A stretch of DNA of 64,000 bases. Source: Mycteria americana (Eukaryota > Chordata > Aves > Ciconiiformes > Ciconiidae). This document shows, piece after piece, positions 1 to 10,654 of this stretch; the first letter of the stretch is position 1, and the number at the start of each line of letters is the position of its first letter. The notes beneath the pieces are model-generated. The model did no database searches and was not told where the DNA came from. It saw only the letters and a list, made by a program, of their open reading frames with translations. The position numbers and the translations under genes were made by a program. The DNA is taken from the NCBI RefSeq assembly GCF_035582795.1, contig NC_134368.1, positions 35,772,501 to 35,836,500 of the forward strand, given 5' to 3'.

Positions 1-3000
1 GACTTTTGTATTTTTTCTTTCTTTCCTTGAGTGTACCTCTTTGTACACCGGTCTCACAAAAATTGCGGTGCCCTGTAGTTACTGTGTATTTGACCTTCTG
101 TTGGAACTCTTGTAGGGATGTTATCAAACAGAAATATGGTTCAGTAACTAGTGATGTTTCTAGCAGATTCCTCCTTAAGAGTATTTGAGATTAAACTGAC
201 CATTTAAAAAAATGAGAAATATTTTCCCAGTGACCCTCAGCAATTAGTTGTGCTCGACTCATTATTGAACTGAAATTTCCAAGTCATCACCTAATTCACT
301 TCAACAATCCAACAAAGCTCTCAGAGGCGTTAGAGCAGAAAATACATTACCGATAGAAACAGGGTTGTTTTTTTTTTCTTTTTGACATATTTACATTATT
401 CATTTGTTTAAATGCTACACGTATTCAGAAATACAATTTTTTTGAGAAAAAAAGTTGCAACTGTATTTTTGGAAGTAAATCAAAGTTTTGATATAGCAGT
501 AGAGATGAGAAAAACCCATAGTAACTCGGCTTCATGCCAAGAGTTTTGTTTTTTTGGGTTTTTTTACTGAAATATAATAGTTGTAAAGTCTGTGGCCACA
601 CAGCATCTGCAGACTTAAAGGTAAACTTTCGTTTGGCTGCAGACAGATTCCATAATCCAGACCTAGTTGGGAGAAATGGTGCCTCTAGGCTTTAAAACAA
701 AAAGTATTCAGTATGATAACTATAGCACCTCTGAGTTCAGCAAAGTATCTGTCTCTGTCCTTACAATCCCTTCTTTTTCCCCTGTAGTTGTTATAATTCA
801 TCAGAATTTGGCTGCTAAATTTTGCCAAATAATTTGTATAAACTGAGCATGTTCCAGAGCCACGGAGTGAAATTCTTGTAAAGAGGATGCAGCACAGATG
901 CAACAGCACCATTGATTCTACCTGATGATGAAAGACTGGGTGATGGATAGACCTAATGGATTGAAATATACAGGACCATCCCCATTTTCCCAATCAAAAT
1001 TCTTATCAATGCTTTCACTCATAATTTCCAGTTTTCTCTACTGAAAAAGGAAAATGTTGTTTTATGGATGCTGGATTGCAGCAAAGTGATTTTTCTAAAA
1101 ATTTCCAGCACTGAAAGTGATCGATCTCAATTTTTGCCCCAACTCCAAATTCAATACATAAACAACAAAACATTCAATAAAGAAAAAATATTTACCAAGA
1201 TGACGTGTGTGTGGCACTTTATTTCACACTTCAGTCACCAGGCAACTGCTTACTTCAGATATTGGGATTAGAACTTGCACAGTTTGGCACCAAAATATAG
1301 GCTGCTAACCAGAAGGGGAGACATCTATCTCCATAAGCTGGACTAATCAAGAAAATTGCTCTGTATGAGGTAGTCTGACATGAGTATACTAAAGTAAAGG
1401 GTAGTGGTCCACGTTCATCCATCATATGAGAGTCAACCTTCATGAGACAGGCTTAATGATTGAAGAAGGATCTTTTTTTATGCCTTACAAAGTTTTCATT
1501 TAGACTTTATAGCTTTTGCTTCTCACCTTCTCTCTGTGAACTTATCATCTCTTTCATGGCAGGTAAATCACTGAAGAATAATGGATGTGAAGTTGACCAC
1601 AGGCACCCTGCATTTTGTGACTTATATCCAGTGAAATACCCTGTATATAATTAGATTAAAATAACTTCCCAATTTAAAAAAAAATGTAATCACCTTTTAA
1701 AATCATATGTACTACCGATTGTTTCCCTGATATGTGAACAAAAAATTTTAACAATACACCTAAAATAAGGCCTGCAAATGCAGATGTTATCTCCTCTTCC
1801 ACCAGAGAAGTTAGAAAGGCAAGGTTTGATGACCCTGTGAAATAATTATTCAGACTAGAAGTATTACTTGAAGTCCTGCAAGTAGGAGTATATTATTAGA
1901 AGTGGTCTTTGAATGAACAGCTCACTCCGGTGAAAATATCGTTATTCAGACTGATTGGATGTAGCCTCTGCCAGACCAAAGACACTGAAAGGGTGATGGA
2001 GCAACAGCAAAGTTGCAACAGTAGTATGATGTTTGTTGTGTGGTATCATATTCTTTCCCTACACAAATACATGGGCTAAGCAAAATTATTAGGTGAAAAT
2101 TTAGAATTTAGGTGGGAGAGTTCAGGTAAGAGTTCATTATCACATTTCTCAATTGAAGAATTCTTTGTCTGGGCAATTTTTACCTCGGGGTCCAGGAAGA
2201 GACATCACAACTCACCAGGAGAATCAGCATTTGAAATGAAAGATTAGGGCTAAAATACAAAGCCACTTCATGCTTTGTCTGATTAAAAATGCATTTCACA
2301 ATTATAACATGGTGTAACTCTACACACATACATAGTACTACCATTGGGCAAAGAATATAAAATCACTTGATGTGATTGTTTAGTATTTTAGTACTTGATC
2401 CAAAATTATATGGTACTATTGAATTATTCATATTTGCCTAGTAGGTTTTTTAAATTTGTGAGTTCTTTGAAAGAAATAAAATATGACCATCACTGTACTA
2501 AGTTTTAAAAGGTAAAAGAATAAAGTTTGCATTTCAGTCAGTGATTGTATCTAAATTTATGCTTCCTTCAAAAAATATATGCATCCTTTAAAGATGCCTT
2601 TTAAAAATAAAAAGCTCAGCTAAATTCTTAACGGAATTGAAATTGTTGAAGTAAATACTTTATTATGTCTTGGTGTAAAGAATTATAAGGAATGCTATAG
2701 ATGTTGCAGCTGTCTTTTCTTAAATTGCTTCTTGGGAGTGAAATCTTGGTTTTTGAATATGGTTGGTAAAAACCCAGTGATTTCAAATGAAAAATTTTAA
2801 ATCTCAAACTAGAGTATGCTTTTTTACAGTCTTGGCCCACAAGCATATTTCTATTGTTTCAATTGAAGACTGGAAAATTTTAAAATTAAATATATGTAAC
2901 AAAAATAATGATTAGTGATAAATGATGTAATGGCGAGAGGCCATTGACCAGGGAATAACTTGTACTTGAATGTTCTAGGCTGTGAAATATCACTCACACG

Positions 3001-4314
3001 TCCCACTGGGAAAAGAGAAGAACCACTGATCCAACAGAGAAATCTTCTAACTACCTGCTTGTACCCATTTATTTTCATCAACCATAAAGTATTACTTAAT
3101 CAAAAGGTTTTATTTTGCCCTTTTAAAATATCACTACTCTGTGACCACAATTCAATACCATGTCAGGTGTAAATCTCTTTATTTCCACAGAATAACAATT
3201 TTGGATTGATTTCAGAAGTTACAGCTCTTACCCATTAGATTTTTTCTTTTTTTAACACTGCCAAGAACAAAAAGAACACGCAGATTAAAAAAAAAAGAAA
3301 ATTTTGAGTACTGCTGAAAGCTTGCTTAACAAAGTTTCTTGGGTTTATGAGCATGATACCACCGTAACTTAGCAGATCTAATATCACAAATTATATCATT
3401 TTTGTTATGTATGACTGTGGTACAAGAGAATTTATGAGATAGTTGTTCAAAAAGTGTCTGCCTCCTATACTTGTGAGCCACAGGGCTTAAAAGGTATTTT
3501 GATGAATTAATTGCTTATTTACGAAGTAAATAACATGCAGAAATAGCTTTTCAATCTCAAACTCCAGTTACAGGTTAACTTCAGGGAAATCTTTCTCTAT
3601 AGGAGGTATACAGTATATTATATATGTATATTATTAACAATTCCTTGCTGCTGGACACGAAGATAGTTTTTTATCATGGTTGCCAGACCATTATTTGTTA
3701 AAGTTAAGTGTGGTCTGACTGGAGACTATGAAGTTTACAACAGAGAAAGAAAATGTCCCTTGACCCTCCTATTCTTTCTAGCATCCATGAAACTGCAAAT
3801 CATCAAACACAACTCCCATCTTAGTCCAAGTGAAGGACTAAACTCAATATTTTAGACTACTGAGCTTGACAATATTATTAGTCAGATTCAACTGGGATAT
3901 TTTTATCTGGATGAGATTTACTATTTATGAGGCTTATGCACTATTTGACTCTGACCCTAAGCCCTTTTCTAAAGCTTGGGCTTTATGCAGAACTTATTTT
4001 CATCCATTTGTGCGTTGTTGCAAACCATTATTCATGTTGGCTCAATGAACAATTTTATAGACATATTCATATTCAAGGGTTTCTTATGCAAATTACTAAC
4101 AGTGTGGACATTCACTGAATAGTCAAAACTCAAGCTGTATGAACAGCTGCCTAAGTCACCTTGCAGTGTTCTGTTCCGTGACCAATTCATCAAATCTTTA
4201 CAAAGAAGAGGAAATGCATGTGAAGAAAAGAGATTACCAAATCCTTCAGGGTATAAAATGGAACACTCAGAAAGGACTTATGTGATATGAGTGGGTATAA
4301 AAATATATATATAT
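1..4314. other. AT-rich noncoding flank left of the provirus
   Basis: This stretch has many stops in all frames and only short open frames (up to about 100 codons) with no recognisable domain. It contains homopolymer T runs (for example near 369-380 and 548-566) and a TA-rich patch near 3616-3640. I see no RNA gene, LTR or promoter here that I can support. Confidence 0.7.
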
Positions 4315-4319
4315 TTAGG
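4315..4319. repeat. Target-site duplication, left copy (TTAGG)
   Basis: These five bases directly precede the TG start of the 5' LTR and are repeated exactly after the CA end of the 3' LTR at 11272-11276. A 5-bp duplication is usual for ERVL-type integrases, whereas alpha- and betaretrovirus-like elements usually give 6 bp and gamma-like elements 4 bp. Confidence 0.92.
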
Positions 4320-4568
4320 TGTCCTGGTTTCAGCTGGGATAGAGTTAATTTTCTTCCTAGTAGCTGGTACAGTGCTATGTTGTGGATTTAGCATGAGAAT
4401 AATGTTGATAACACGCTGATGTTGCAGTTGTGGCTAAGCAGTGTTTATACTAAGGCAAGGACTTTTCAGCTTCCCATACTCTGCCAGCGAGGAGGTGCAC
4501 AAGAAGCTGGGAGGGAGCACAGCCAGGACAGCTGACCCAAACTGACCATAGGGCTATTCCATACCATA

Positions 4569-4576
4569 TGACGTCA
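4569..4576. promoter_or_regulatory. CRE/ATF-type palindrome TGACGTCA in the 5' LTR
   Basis: The perfect palindrome TGACGTCA is the consensus cAMP-response/ATF-CREB site. It sits upstream of the TATA-like sequence, as expected for a U3 enhancer. In the 3' LTR the same place reads TGATGTCA (CpG to TpG). The solo LTR at 49509 keeps the intact palindrome; the other two related solo LTRs carry decayed versions. Activity is inferred only. Confidence 0.5.
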
Positions 4577-4747
4577 TACTCAGTACATAAACTGCGGGGA
4601 GTTGGCCAGGCACAGCAATTGCTGCTCGGGGACTGGCTGGGCATCAGTCAGAGGGTGGTGGGCAGTTACACGACTTGTTTTTTCTCTTGGGATTTGTTTC
4701 TCTCTCTCTCTTGTTGTTTTTCTTTTCATTACAATTTATTATTTGTT

Positions 4748-4774
4748 GTAGTAGTAGTAGTAGTAGTAGTAGTA
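4748..4774. repeat. (GTA)9 microsatellite inside the 5' LTR
   Basis: There are nine perfect GTA units. The matching position in the 3' LTR (about 11067-11130) is a longer, impure ATT/GTT mixture, so this tract has changed independently since insertion. Confidence 0.95.
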
Positions 4775-4789
4775 TTTTATATTTCAACT

Positions 4790-4795
4790 ATTAAA
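4790..4795 (+). promoter_or_regulatory. LTR polyadenylation signal ATTAAA (5' copy)
   Basis: ATTAAA precedes a T-rich stretch, and the same signal is conserved in the 3' LTR (11138-11143) and on the minus strand of the related solo LTRs. In the 3' LTR it would end viral transcripts. Confidence 0.55.
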
Positions 4796-4931
4796 CTGTT
4801 CTTATCTCAACCCTTGAGTTTTCTTACTTTTGCTCTTCAGATTCTCTCCCCCATCCCACCGCAGGAGAGGGTGAGCGAGCAGCTGTGTGATGCTTGGTTG
4901 CCAGCTGGGATTAAGCCACAACAGTCCTTTC

Positions 4932-4949
4932 TGGTGTCCAAAGTGGGGC
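4932..4949 (+). other. Candidate tRNA primer-binding site
   Basis: An 18-base sequence starting TGGTGTCC and ending GTGGGGC begins 8 bases after the LTR end, where a retroviral primer site belongs. Compared by eye with remembered tRNA 3' ends, it matches the tRNA-Leu(CAA) complement at about 14 of 18 positions and the Lys-1,2 type at about 15 of 18. Leu priming would suit ERVL, but the sequence alone does not decide it. Confidence 0.5.
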
Positions 4950-5089
4950 ACGAAGGGTTTGAGACAATAACGGATTAACCAGAGCATATTAAGGGATTTA
5001 TACCTGTTAACAGTTGTCAGTCACGATATTGATTCATCTGTTCTTGATATTAGTTTATTTGATCTGCAATATGCTCTTTTTTGCTGCAC

Positions 5090-6742
5090 ATGTTAAATAT
5101 CGGTGTTGGTTTTTTCAGTTTGCTGTATTCTGCAGTGATTAGTGATGTTTTGCCTGGGAGATTTGTTATTAGAACACTGGCCTTGAGCTTAATCTGGTAT
5201 CTGAGTTTTGTACTGAAACCATTACTGTACTTTGGGTACCACCTCGTGGAGGCAATTAGCAATTATACCTCGTCCTCTGAGAAGCTTTTTATGGAGGAAA
5301 TACGGAACGGAACCTTCACTACCTTCTTCTGTGATGTTTGTTCCTTCATTACCATAACTTCTCAGTATATTGAACACCCTTGGGTAGTTAAGATACTTCT
5401 GTTGGTATTGCTTGGGAATATTGTTTCAGTTTTGTCTAAGGTTAATAAGCAATTTAAGAATATCATCCAGAGATCTGCCTCAAGGCTGGATAGTTATGAG
5501 TGGCAGGGTGCGTGGGATAGTATGGGCAAATACCTAGGACAGTGGGCACCTCCAGTGTTTTGGAACTTCACCATTGAACAAGTGCAGAATCCTGAAAAAC
5601 TAGTAAAGTATTTGGAAAAAGTATGTTGTCATCCTGGCAACTCCAGAGGGACACAAATCACTGCAACGTGCTGTGGCCTGGCCCATGCCTACCAAACCCT
5701 GCCCAACACTATTCAGAAAACTCAAGGGGAAGAGAAGGTCTCTGGATCTCATCACAAAAGGCCAGGCACTGTGGTTACTCCAACCCCTGCAACAGGCACT
5801 GAGGTTACTCCAACCCCGGCAACAGGCACTGCAGCTACTCCAACCCCAGCGACAGGCACTGTGAATACTCCAACCCCAGTGGCAGGCACTGCGGATACTC
5901 CAACCCCCACAACAGGTACTGTAGTTGAACCAGAGAACGAACCCGTGCTGGTGTCAGTCACCTCTATACATAAGAAGAAATACACAAGAAAATCAACTTG
6001 TTTAGTAGGAGATGAAGATGAACCATGGCCACCACGAGAACAGGAGGAAGAAGAGGCAGAACCCATAAATGAGATGGTAACCATCCGATCACTATCCCTG
6101 AGTGAGCTGCAAGATATGTGAAAAGATTTCAGCCATCGTCCAGGCGAGCACATTGTCACCTGGCTGCTCCAACGTTGAGATAACGGGGCCAGTAGCCTGG
6201 AATTAGAGGGCAGTGAAGTCAAGCAGCTGGGATCCCTTTCTAGGGAAGGGGACATTGACATAGAGATTGGAAAAGGGGCACAAGCCCTCAGCCTCTGGAT
6301 GCAACTCCTGTCAGGCATGAAGAAAAGGTATCCCTTCAAGGAAGGTGTTATATGTCACCCAGGCAAGTGGGCCACCATAGAGAAAGGTATCCAGTACCTG
6401 AGGGAATTAGCCATGCTGGAGGTGATTTATGGTGACCTGAACAACGAGCAGTTATCCAAAAGTCCAGATGAAGTCCAGTGCACACGACCCATGTGGCAGA
6501 AGTTTGTACAGAGTGCATCATCATCACATGCCAACTCATTGGCAGTAATGACCTGGAAAGACAGAGAGGAACCAACGGTGGACGAATTGGCTGGCCAACT
6601 CCTGCAATACAAAGAAAGTCTCTCTTTCTCCCTACGGGCCTGCTTCTCGGCTGTGGAGAAACTGCTGGACATGCTAGCTGAGAAACTGTCCCGGGAGTTC
6701 CAGCAATTCAAAGAGGATATGTCCTGCTTCTCACCTGTATGA
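5090..6742 (+). pseudogene. gag-like gene with in-frame stops
   Basis: This is one reading frame of about 550 codons. I chose the ATG at 5090; the frame is open a few codons further up but without another ATG. It runs unbroken to TGA at 6119-6121, then continues in the same frame through TGA at 6176-6178 to TGA at 6740-6742. The N-terminal ~120 residues hold about three hydrophobic segments (near residues 5-22, 25-50 and 100-116), with NYT and NGT sequons between. Next come a basic/polar region, a Thr/Pro repeat array (about residues 225-280) and an acidic patch. The part after the stops (6179-6742) is hydrophilic, helix-rich-looking and Trp-containing; by position it is the capsid-like half. 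I see no CCHC zinc knuckle. Assignment to gag rests on location between the primer site and protease. The hydrophobic start is unusual for Gag, so a leader or captured segment is an alternative. Confidence 0.7.
5765..5926 (+). repeat. 30-bp in-frame tandem repeat in gag
   Basis: There are five full 30-base units beginning GGCACTG at 5765, 5795, 5825, 5855 and 5885, plus a partial sixth at 5915. The period is a multiple of three, so each unit encodes ten residues of the type TPTPATGT plus two variable residues. The units differ mostly by single substitutions. The product would be a flexible Pro/Thr-rich linker, possibly O-glycosylated if it enters the secretory pathway (inference). Confidence 0.95.
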
Positions 6743-7101
6743 ACCAGTATCTCAGTTATTAGGAGTAAGCATCCCTCTGCTCAAGAGAGAGGATATAGTG
6801 GATACACACCATGGGCCACCCTATGGTTTTACCTGCGTGACCATGGAGAGGACATGAGGAAGTGGGATGAAAACCTACCTTGACCCTAGAGGCACAAGTA
6901 TGTGAGTTGCAAGGAAAAACAATCACACAAGGGGGTTCTTCCAGGAAAATTGCTGCTCCAGTTTCCAGCGAGCAGTTCCCCAGACAGAGTAGAAGAGCTG
7001 ATCCTACTTCCAGTCTTAATAAACAGACTTTTGATTAGTATTTACAGGAAGTGAATAACGAATCCTATGACCAGGACTAGAGGGGCCCTGCCTCCAGCCA
7101 G
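6743..7101 (+). pseudogene. Degraded gag 3' end / gag-pro junction
   Basis: After TGA 6740-6742 the gag frame stays readable for about 45 codons and then hits another TGA near 6881. The adjacent frame takes over with more stops, which indicates at least one frameshift. No zinc knuckle or other named motif is visible. The region leads into the protease frame, and no clean gag terminator or frameshift signal can be assigned because of the damage. Confidence 0.5.
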
Positions 7102-7569
7102 GTGGAGGGAGGGGACAACCGGGTTTACTGGACTGTGTGGATTCGCTGGCCTGGCACATCAGACCCACAGGAGTATAAGGCTCTAGTAGACACCAGTGCA
7201 CAGTGTACCCTAATGCCATCAAGCTATAAAGGGGCAGAACCCATCCATATTTCTGGAGTGACAGGGGGATCCCAACAGCTGACTGTACTGGAGGCCGAAG
7301 TGAACCTAACAGGGAATGAGTGGCAGAAGCACCCCATTGGGACTGGCCCAGAGGCTCCGTGCATCCTTTGCACAGACTGCCTCAGGAGAGGGTATTTCAA
7401 GGACCCAAAAGGGTACTGGTGGGCTTTTGGTATAGCTGCCTTGGAGACAGAGGAAATTAAACAGCTGTCTACCTTGCTTGGTCTCTCAGAGGACCCTTCT
7501 GTTGTGGGGTTGTTGAGGGTCAAAGAACAACAGGTGCCAATTGCTAACACAACAATGCACCGGCGGTGA
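7102..7569 (+). pseudogene. Retroviral aspartic protease remnant
   Basis: This 156-codon frame has no ATG of its own (the first open codon is GTG), as expected for a protease made as part of a polyprotein. The retropepsin active-site region is at 7189-7203 and reads D-T-S-A-Q preceded by A-L-V. The family consensus is D-(T/S)-G-A, so the catalytic-loop glycine is replaced by serine (codon AGT at 7195-7197). Downstream is the expected hydrophobic strand and flap-like region. The frame closes with TGA at 7567-7569, but the RT sequence continues in the same frame, so that stop is probably a mutation. Confidence 0.8.
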
Positions 7570-8613
7570 TGCCGCACCAACCGCGACTCCCTGATTGCCA
7601 TCCATAAGCTGATTCATTGACTGGAGACCCAAGGAGTGATCAGCAAGACTCACTCACCCTTTAACAGTCCTGTATGGCCAGCGCGAAAGTCTAATGGAGA
7701 GAGGAGACGAACAGTAGACTATCGTGGCCTGAATGAAGTCACGCCACCGCTGAGTGCTGCTGTGCCGGCCATGCTAGAACTTCAATAAGAACTGGAGTCA
7801 AAGGCAGCCAAGTGGTATGCCACAGACGATATCGCTAATGCCTTTTTTTCAATCCCTTTGGCAGCAGAGTGCAGACCACCTTTTGCTTTCACTTGGAGGG
7901 GTGTCCAGTACACCTGGAATTGACTGCCCCAGGGGGGAGAACACAGCCCTACCATTTGCCACTGATCCAGACTGCACTGGAACAGGGTGAGGCTCTGGAA
8001 CACCTTCAATACATTCACGACATCATCGTGTGGGGCAACACAGCAGAAGAGGTTTTTGAGAAAGGGAAGAAAATAGTCCAAATCTTTCTGAAAGCCAGTT
8101 TTGCCATAAAACAAGGTAAGGTCAAGGGACCTGCACAGGAGATCCAGTTTGTAGGAATAAAATGGCAAGACAGATGTCGTCAGATCCCAATGGATGTGAT
8201 CAACAAAATAACAGCCATGTCTCCACCAACTAGCAAAAAGGAAACACAAGCTTTCTTAGGCATTGTGGGTTTTTGGAGGATGCATATCGTCTGATCGTAA
8301 GCCCTCTCTATCAAGTGACCCAGAAGAAGAATGATTTCAAATAGGGCCCTGAGCAATGACAAGCCTTTGAACAAATTAAACAGAAGATAGTTCATGCAGT
8401 AGCCCTTGGGCCAGTCTGGGCAGGACAAGATGTAAAGAATGTGCTGTACACCGCAGCCGGGGAGAATGGCCCTACCTGGAGCCTCTGGCAGGGGAGACTC
8501 GAGGTCAGCCCCTAGGGTTTTGGAGTTGGGGATACAGAGGATCCGAGGCCCACTATACTCCAACTGAAAAAGAGACATCAGCAGCATATGAAGGGGTTCG
8601 AGCTGCTTCAGAA
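7570..8613 (+). pseudogene. Reverse transcriptase remnant
   Basis: The frame continues from protease and shows RT landmarks: a motif-1-like segment (S-P-V-W-P near 7663-7680), R-R-T-V-D-Y-R-G-L-N (about 7704-7733) and the first catalytic block with D-D-I-A-N-A-F-F (about 7825-7850). It is broken by TGA 7618-7620, TAA 7786-7788 and TGA 7921-7923. Around 7960-7975 a frameshift moves it to the frame open through 7869-8294. There the YxDD box reads Y-I-H-D at 8010-8021, so the first catalytic Asp is His. The thumb region (about 8200-8290) ends in an F-L-G-(I/L)-V-G-F-W-R block typical of ERVL-like RTs, then TGA at 8292-8294. After that, stops and frameshifts continue to about 8613. Confidence 0.85.
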
Positions 8614-9370
8614 GTGGTTGGTACTGAAGTACAGCTCCCCTTGGCACCCCAACTGCCAGTGCTGGGCTGGATGTTCAAAGGGAGGGTCCCCTCTACACAT
8701 CATGCAACCGATGCTACATGGAGTAAGTGGGCCACACTGATCACACAATGGGCTCAAATAGGAAACCCCAGTTGCCCAGGAATCTTGGAAGTGATCATGC
8801 ACTGGCCAGAAGGCAAAGATTTTGGAATATCGCCAGAAGAGGAGGTGACCTGTGCTGAAGAGGCCCCACTGTATAATAAACTATCAGAAAATGAGAAGCA
8901 ATATGCCTTGTTCACTGATGGGTCCTGTTGTCTTGTGGGAAAGCATTGGAGGTGGTAGGCTGCTGTGTGGAGTCCTATATGACAAGCTGCAGAAACTGTT
9001 GAAAGACAAGGTGAATCGAGCCAATTTACAGAGGTGAAAGCCATCCAGCTGGCTTTAGATATTGCTGAATGAGAAAAGTGGCCAGTACTTTATCTCTGTA
9101 GTGACTATGGATGGTGACAAATGCCCTGTGGGGATGGTTACAGCAATGGAAGAAGAACAACTGGCAGCACAGAGGTAAACCCACCTGGGCTGCAGCATTG
9201 TGGCAAGATATTGCTGCCTGGGTAGAGAACCTGGTTGTATAAGTACGTCATGTAGATGCTCACGTACCCAAGGGTCAGGCCACTGAAGAACATCAAAACA
9301 ACCAGCAGGTGGATCTGGCTGCTAAGATTGAAGTGTCTCAGGTGGATCTGGACTGGCAACATAAGGGTGA
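8614..9370 (+). pseudogene. RNase H / connection-domain remnant
   Basis: A frame open from 8614 to 8958 covers the end of the connection domain and the first RNase H strand, with the motif F-T-D-G-S (about 8911-8925) carrying the first catalytic Asp. It ends at TAG 8956-8958. Further pieces lie in other frames to about 9370, including a TGA near 9070 and a degraded second-Asp block near 9095-9115. A late H-V-D-A-H block near 9250 is recognisable. The order RT, RNase H, integrase is the normal pol order. Confidence 0.75.
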
Positions 9371-10242
9371 ATCATTTATAGCTTGGTGGGCCCATGACAC
9401 CTCAGGCCATCAAGGAAGAGACGCAACATATAGATGGGCTCACAATTGAGGGCTGGACTTGACCATGGACACTATTGCACAGGTTATCCATGAATGTGAA
9501 ACATGCACTGCAATCAAACAAGCCAAGTGGTTAAAGCCTCTGTGGTATGGAGGGCGATGGCTGAAACATAAATATGGGGAGGCCTGGCAGATTGGTTATA
9601 TCACACTCTCACAAACCCACCACAGCAAGCGCTATGTGCTTAGAATGGTGGAAGCAACCACTGGATGGCTGAAAACATATCCCGTGCCCCATGCCACCAC
9701 CCAAAACACCATCCTGGGCCTTGATAAACCAGTCTTATGGTGATATGGCACCCCAGAAAGAATTGACTCAAACAATAGGACTCATTTCTGAAACAACCTC
9801 ATAGACACCTGGGCCAAAGAGCATGGCGTTGAGTGGGTATATCACATCCCCTGTCATGCACCAGATGTCAGGAAAATTGGACAATACAATGGACTGTTAA
9901 AAGAGTACACTGACAGCAATGGGTGGTGGGACGTTCAAACATTGGGATACACATTTAGCAAAGGCCACCTGGTTAGTCAACACTAGGGAATCTGTCAATC
10001 GATCTGGCCCTGCTCAATCAAAACTTTTACATACTGTAGAAGGGGATAAAGTCTCTGAAGTGCACATAAAAAATATGCTGGGGAAGACAGTCTGGGTTAT
10101 TCCTGCCTCGGGCAAAGAAAAACCCATTTGTGGGACTGCTTTTGCTCAAGGATCTGGGTGCACTTGGTGGGTAATGCGGAAGGATGGGGAAGTCCAATGT
10201 GTACCTCAAGGGGATTTGATTTGGGGTAAGAATAGCCAATAA
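9371..10242 (+). pseudogene. Integrase remnant with all three core acidic positions changed
   Basis: The N-terminal zinc-binding HHCC module is visible: H-D-T-S-G-H at about 9393-9410 and C-E-T-C at about 9499-9510. The catalytic core follows in the frame 9459-9743. Where the family has Asp before an aromatic residue, this copy has Gly (codon 9594-9596). At the S-D-N-G block it has Asn (codon 9771-9773). At the Glu of the E-R-x-N-G helix it has Gly (codon 9879-9881). TGA codons interrupt at 9741-9743 and 9789-9791, and a frameshift near 9905 moves to the frame open from 9919. The C-terminal domain is intact in that frame to the stop at 10240-10242 and contains W-V-I-P and a basic tail, as expected for the DNA-binding SH3-like end. 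Confidence 0.85.
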
Positions 10243-10654
10243 TTCAAACTGTATGATATTAATTGCTATGTAATACTGTATATCATTACTACTATAGTTG
10301 TTATATGCTGTATCAATGGTATTACAGTAAGAATCACCTAAATTAATGAAGAATGAACTTTGATGAAAACGAGCAAAGTGCAGCGGTGATGGAACCAGAA
10401 CTGACTTCAGCATGCAAGAATCCAACACCACACACCATCTCTCCTGCCCTGAAAGACTGTTATGACAGATGGAACCCAAAGTCATGGACTAAATGAACCC
10501 AACAGACATTTTAGAGAGATGGGCCATAGACCAAGGGAATGATATCTGTGTGTATATATCAAAAGATAGAAAAAGAGGCGGTGATTAATTGAAATGTATT
10601 GGAAAGTGTGGGATCTGGGCATGACGTAGATGGTATAGAATAAGGGGTAGATAC
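10243..10654 (+). other. Non-env region before the 3' LTR, with a weak polypurine tract
   Basis: About 410 bases lie between the integrase stop and the 3' LTR, too short for an envelope gene and with no signal peptide, membrane anchor or dUTPase frame. The bases just before the LTR (about 10637-10654) include AAGGGGTAGA, a decayed candidate for the polypurine tract that primes plus-strand synthesis. The lack of env is normal for many ERVL elements. Confidence 0.7.

Larger units (their letters stand above)
4320..4923 (+). repeat. 5' LTR of the ERVL-like provirus
   Basis: The LTR runs from TGTCCTGG to CCACAACA and matches 10655-11271. It contains a palindromic TGACGTCA (4569-4576), a weak TATA-like TACATAAA just downstream, a pyrimidine-rich stretch, a (GTA)9 microsatellite (4748-4774) and an ATTAAA polyadenylation signal (4790-4795). 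An open frame across 4568-4978 exists only because the GTA repeat reads as valines; it is not a gene. U3/R/U5 boundaries cannot be fixed without transcript data. Confidence 0.93.

Noticed and set aside
4568..4978. 136-codon open frame with a valine run
   Set aside because: It lies mostly inside the 5' LTR, and the valines come from the (GTA)9 microsatellite. The matching 3' LTR does not keep the frame.
5752..6339. 195-codon antisense frame opposite gag
   Set aside because: It mirrors the codon-length 30-bp repeat and the coding bias of gag on the other strand. There is no motif, and no start context that differs from chance.
10243..10654. Possible env or dUTPase between integrase and 3' LTR
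   Set aside because: It is too short, with stops in all frames and no membrane anchor, signal peptide or dUTPase motif.
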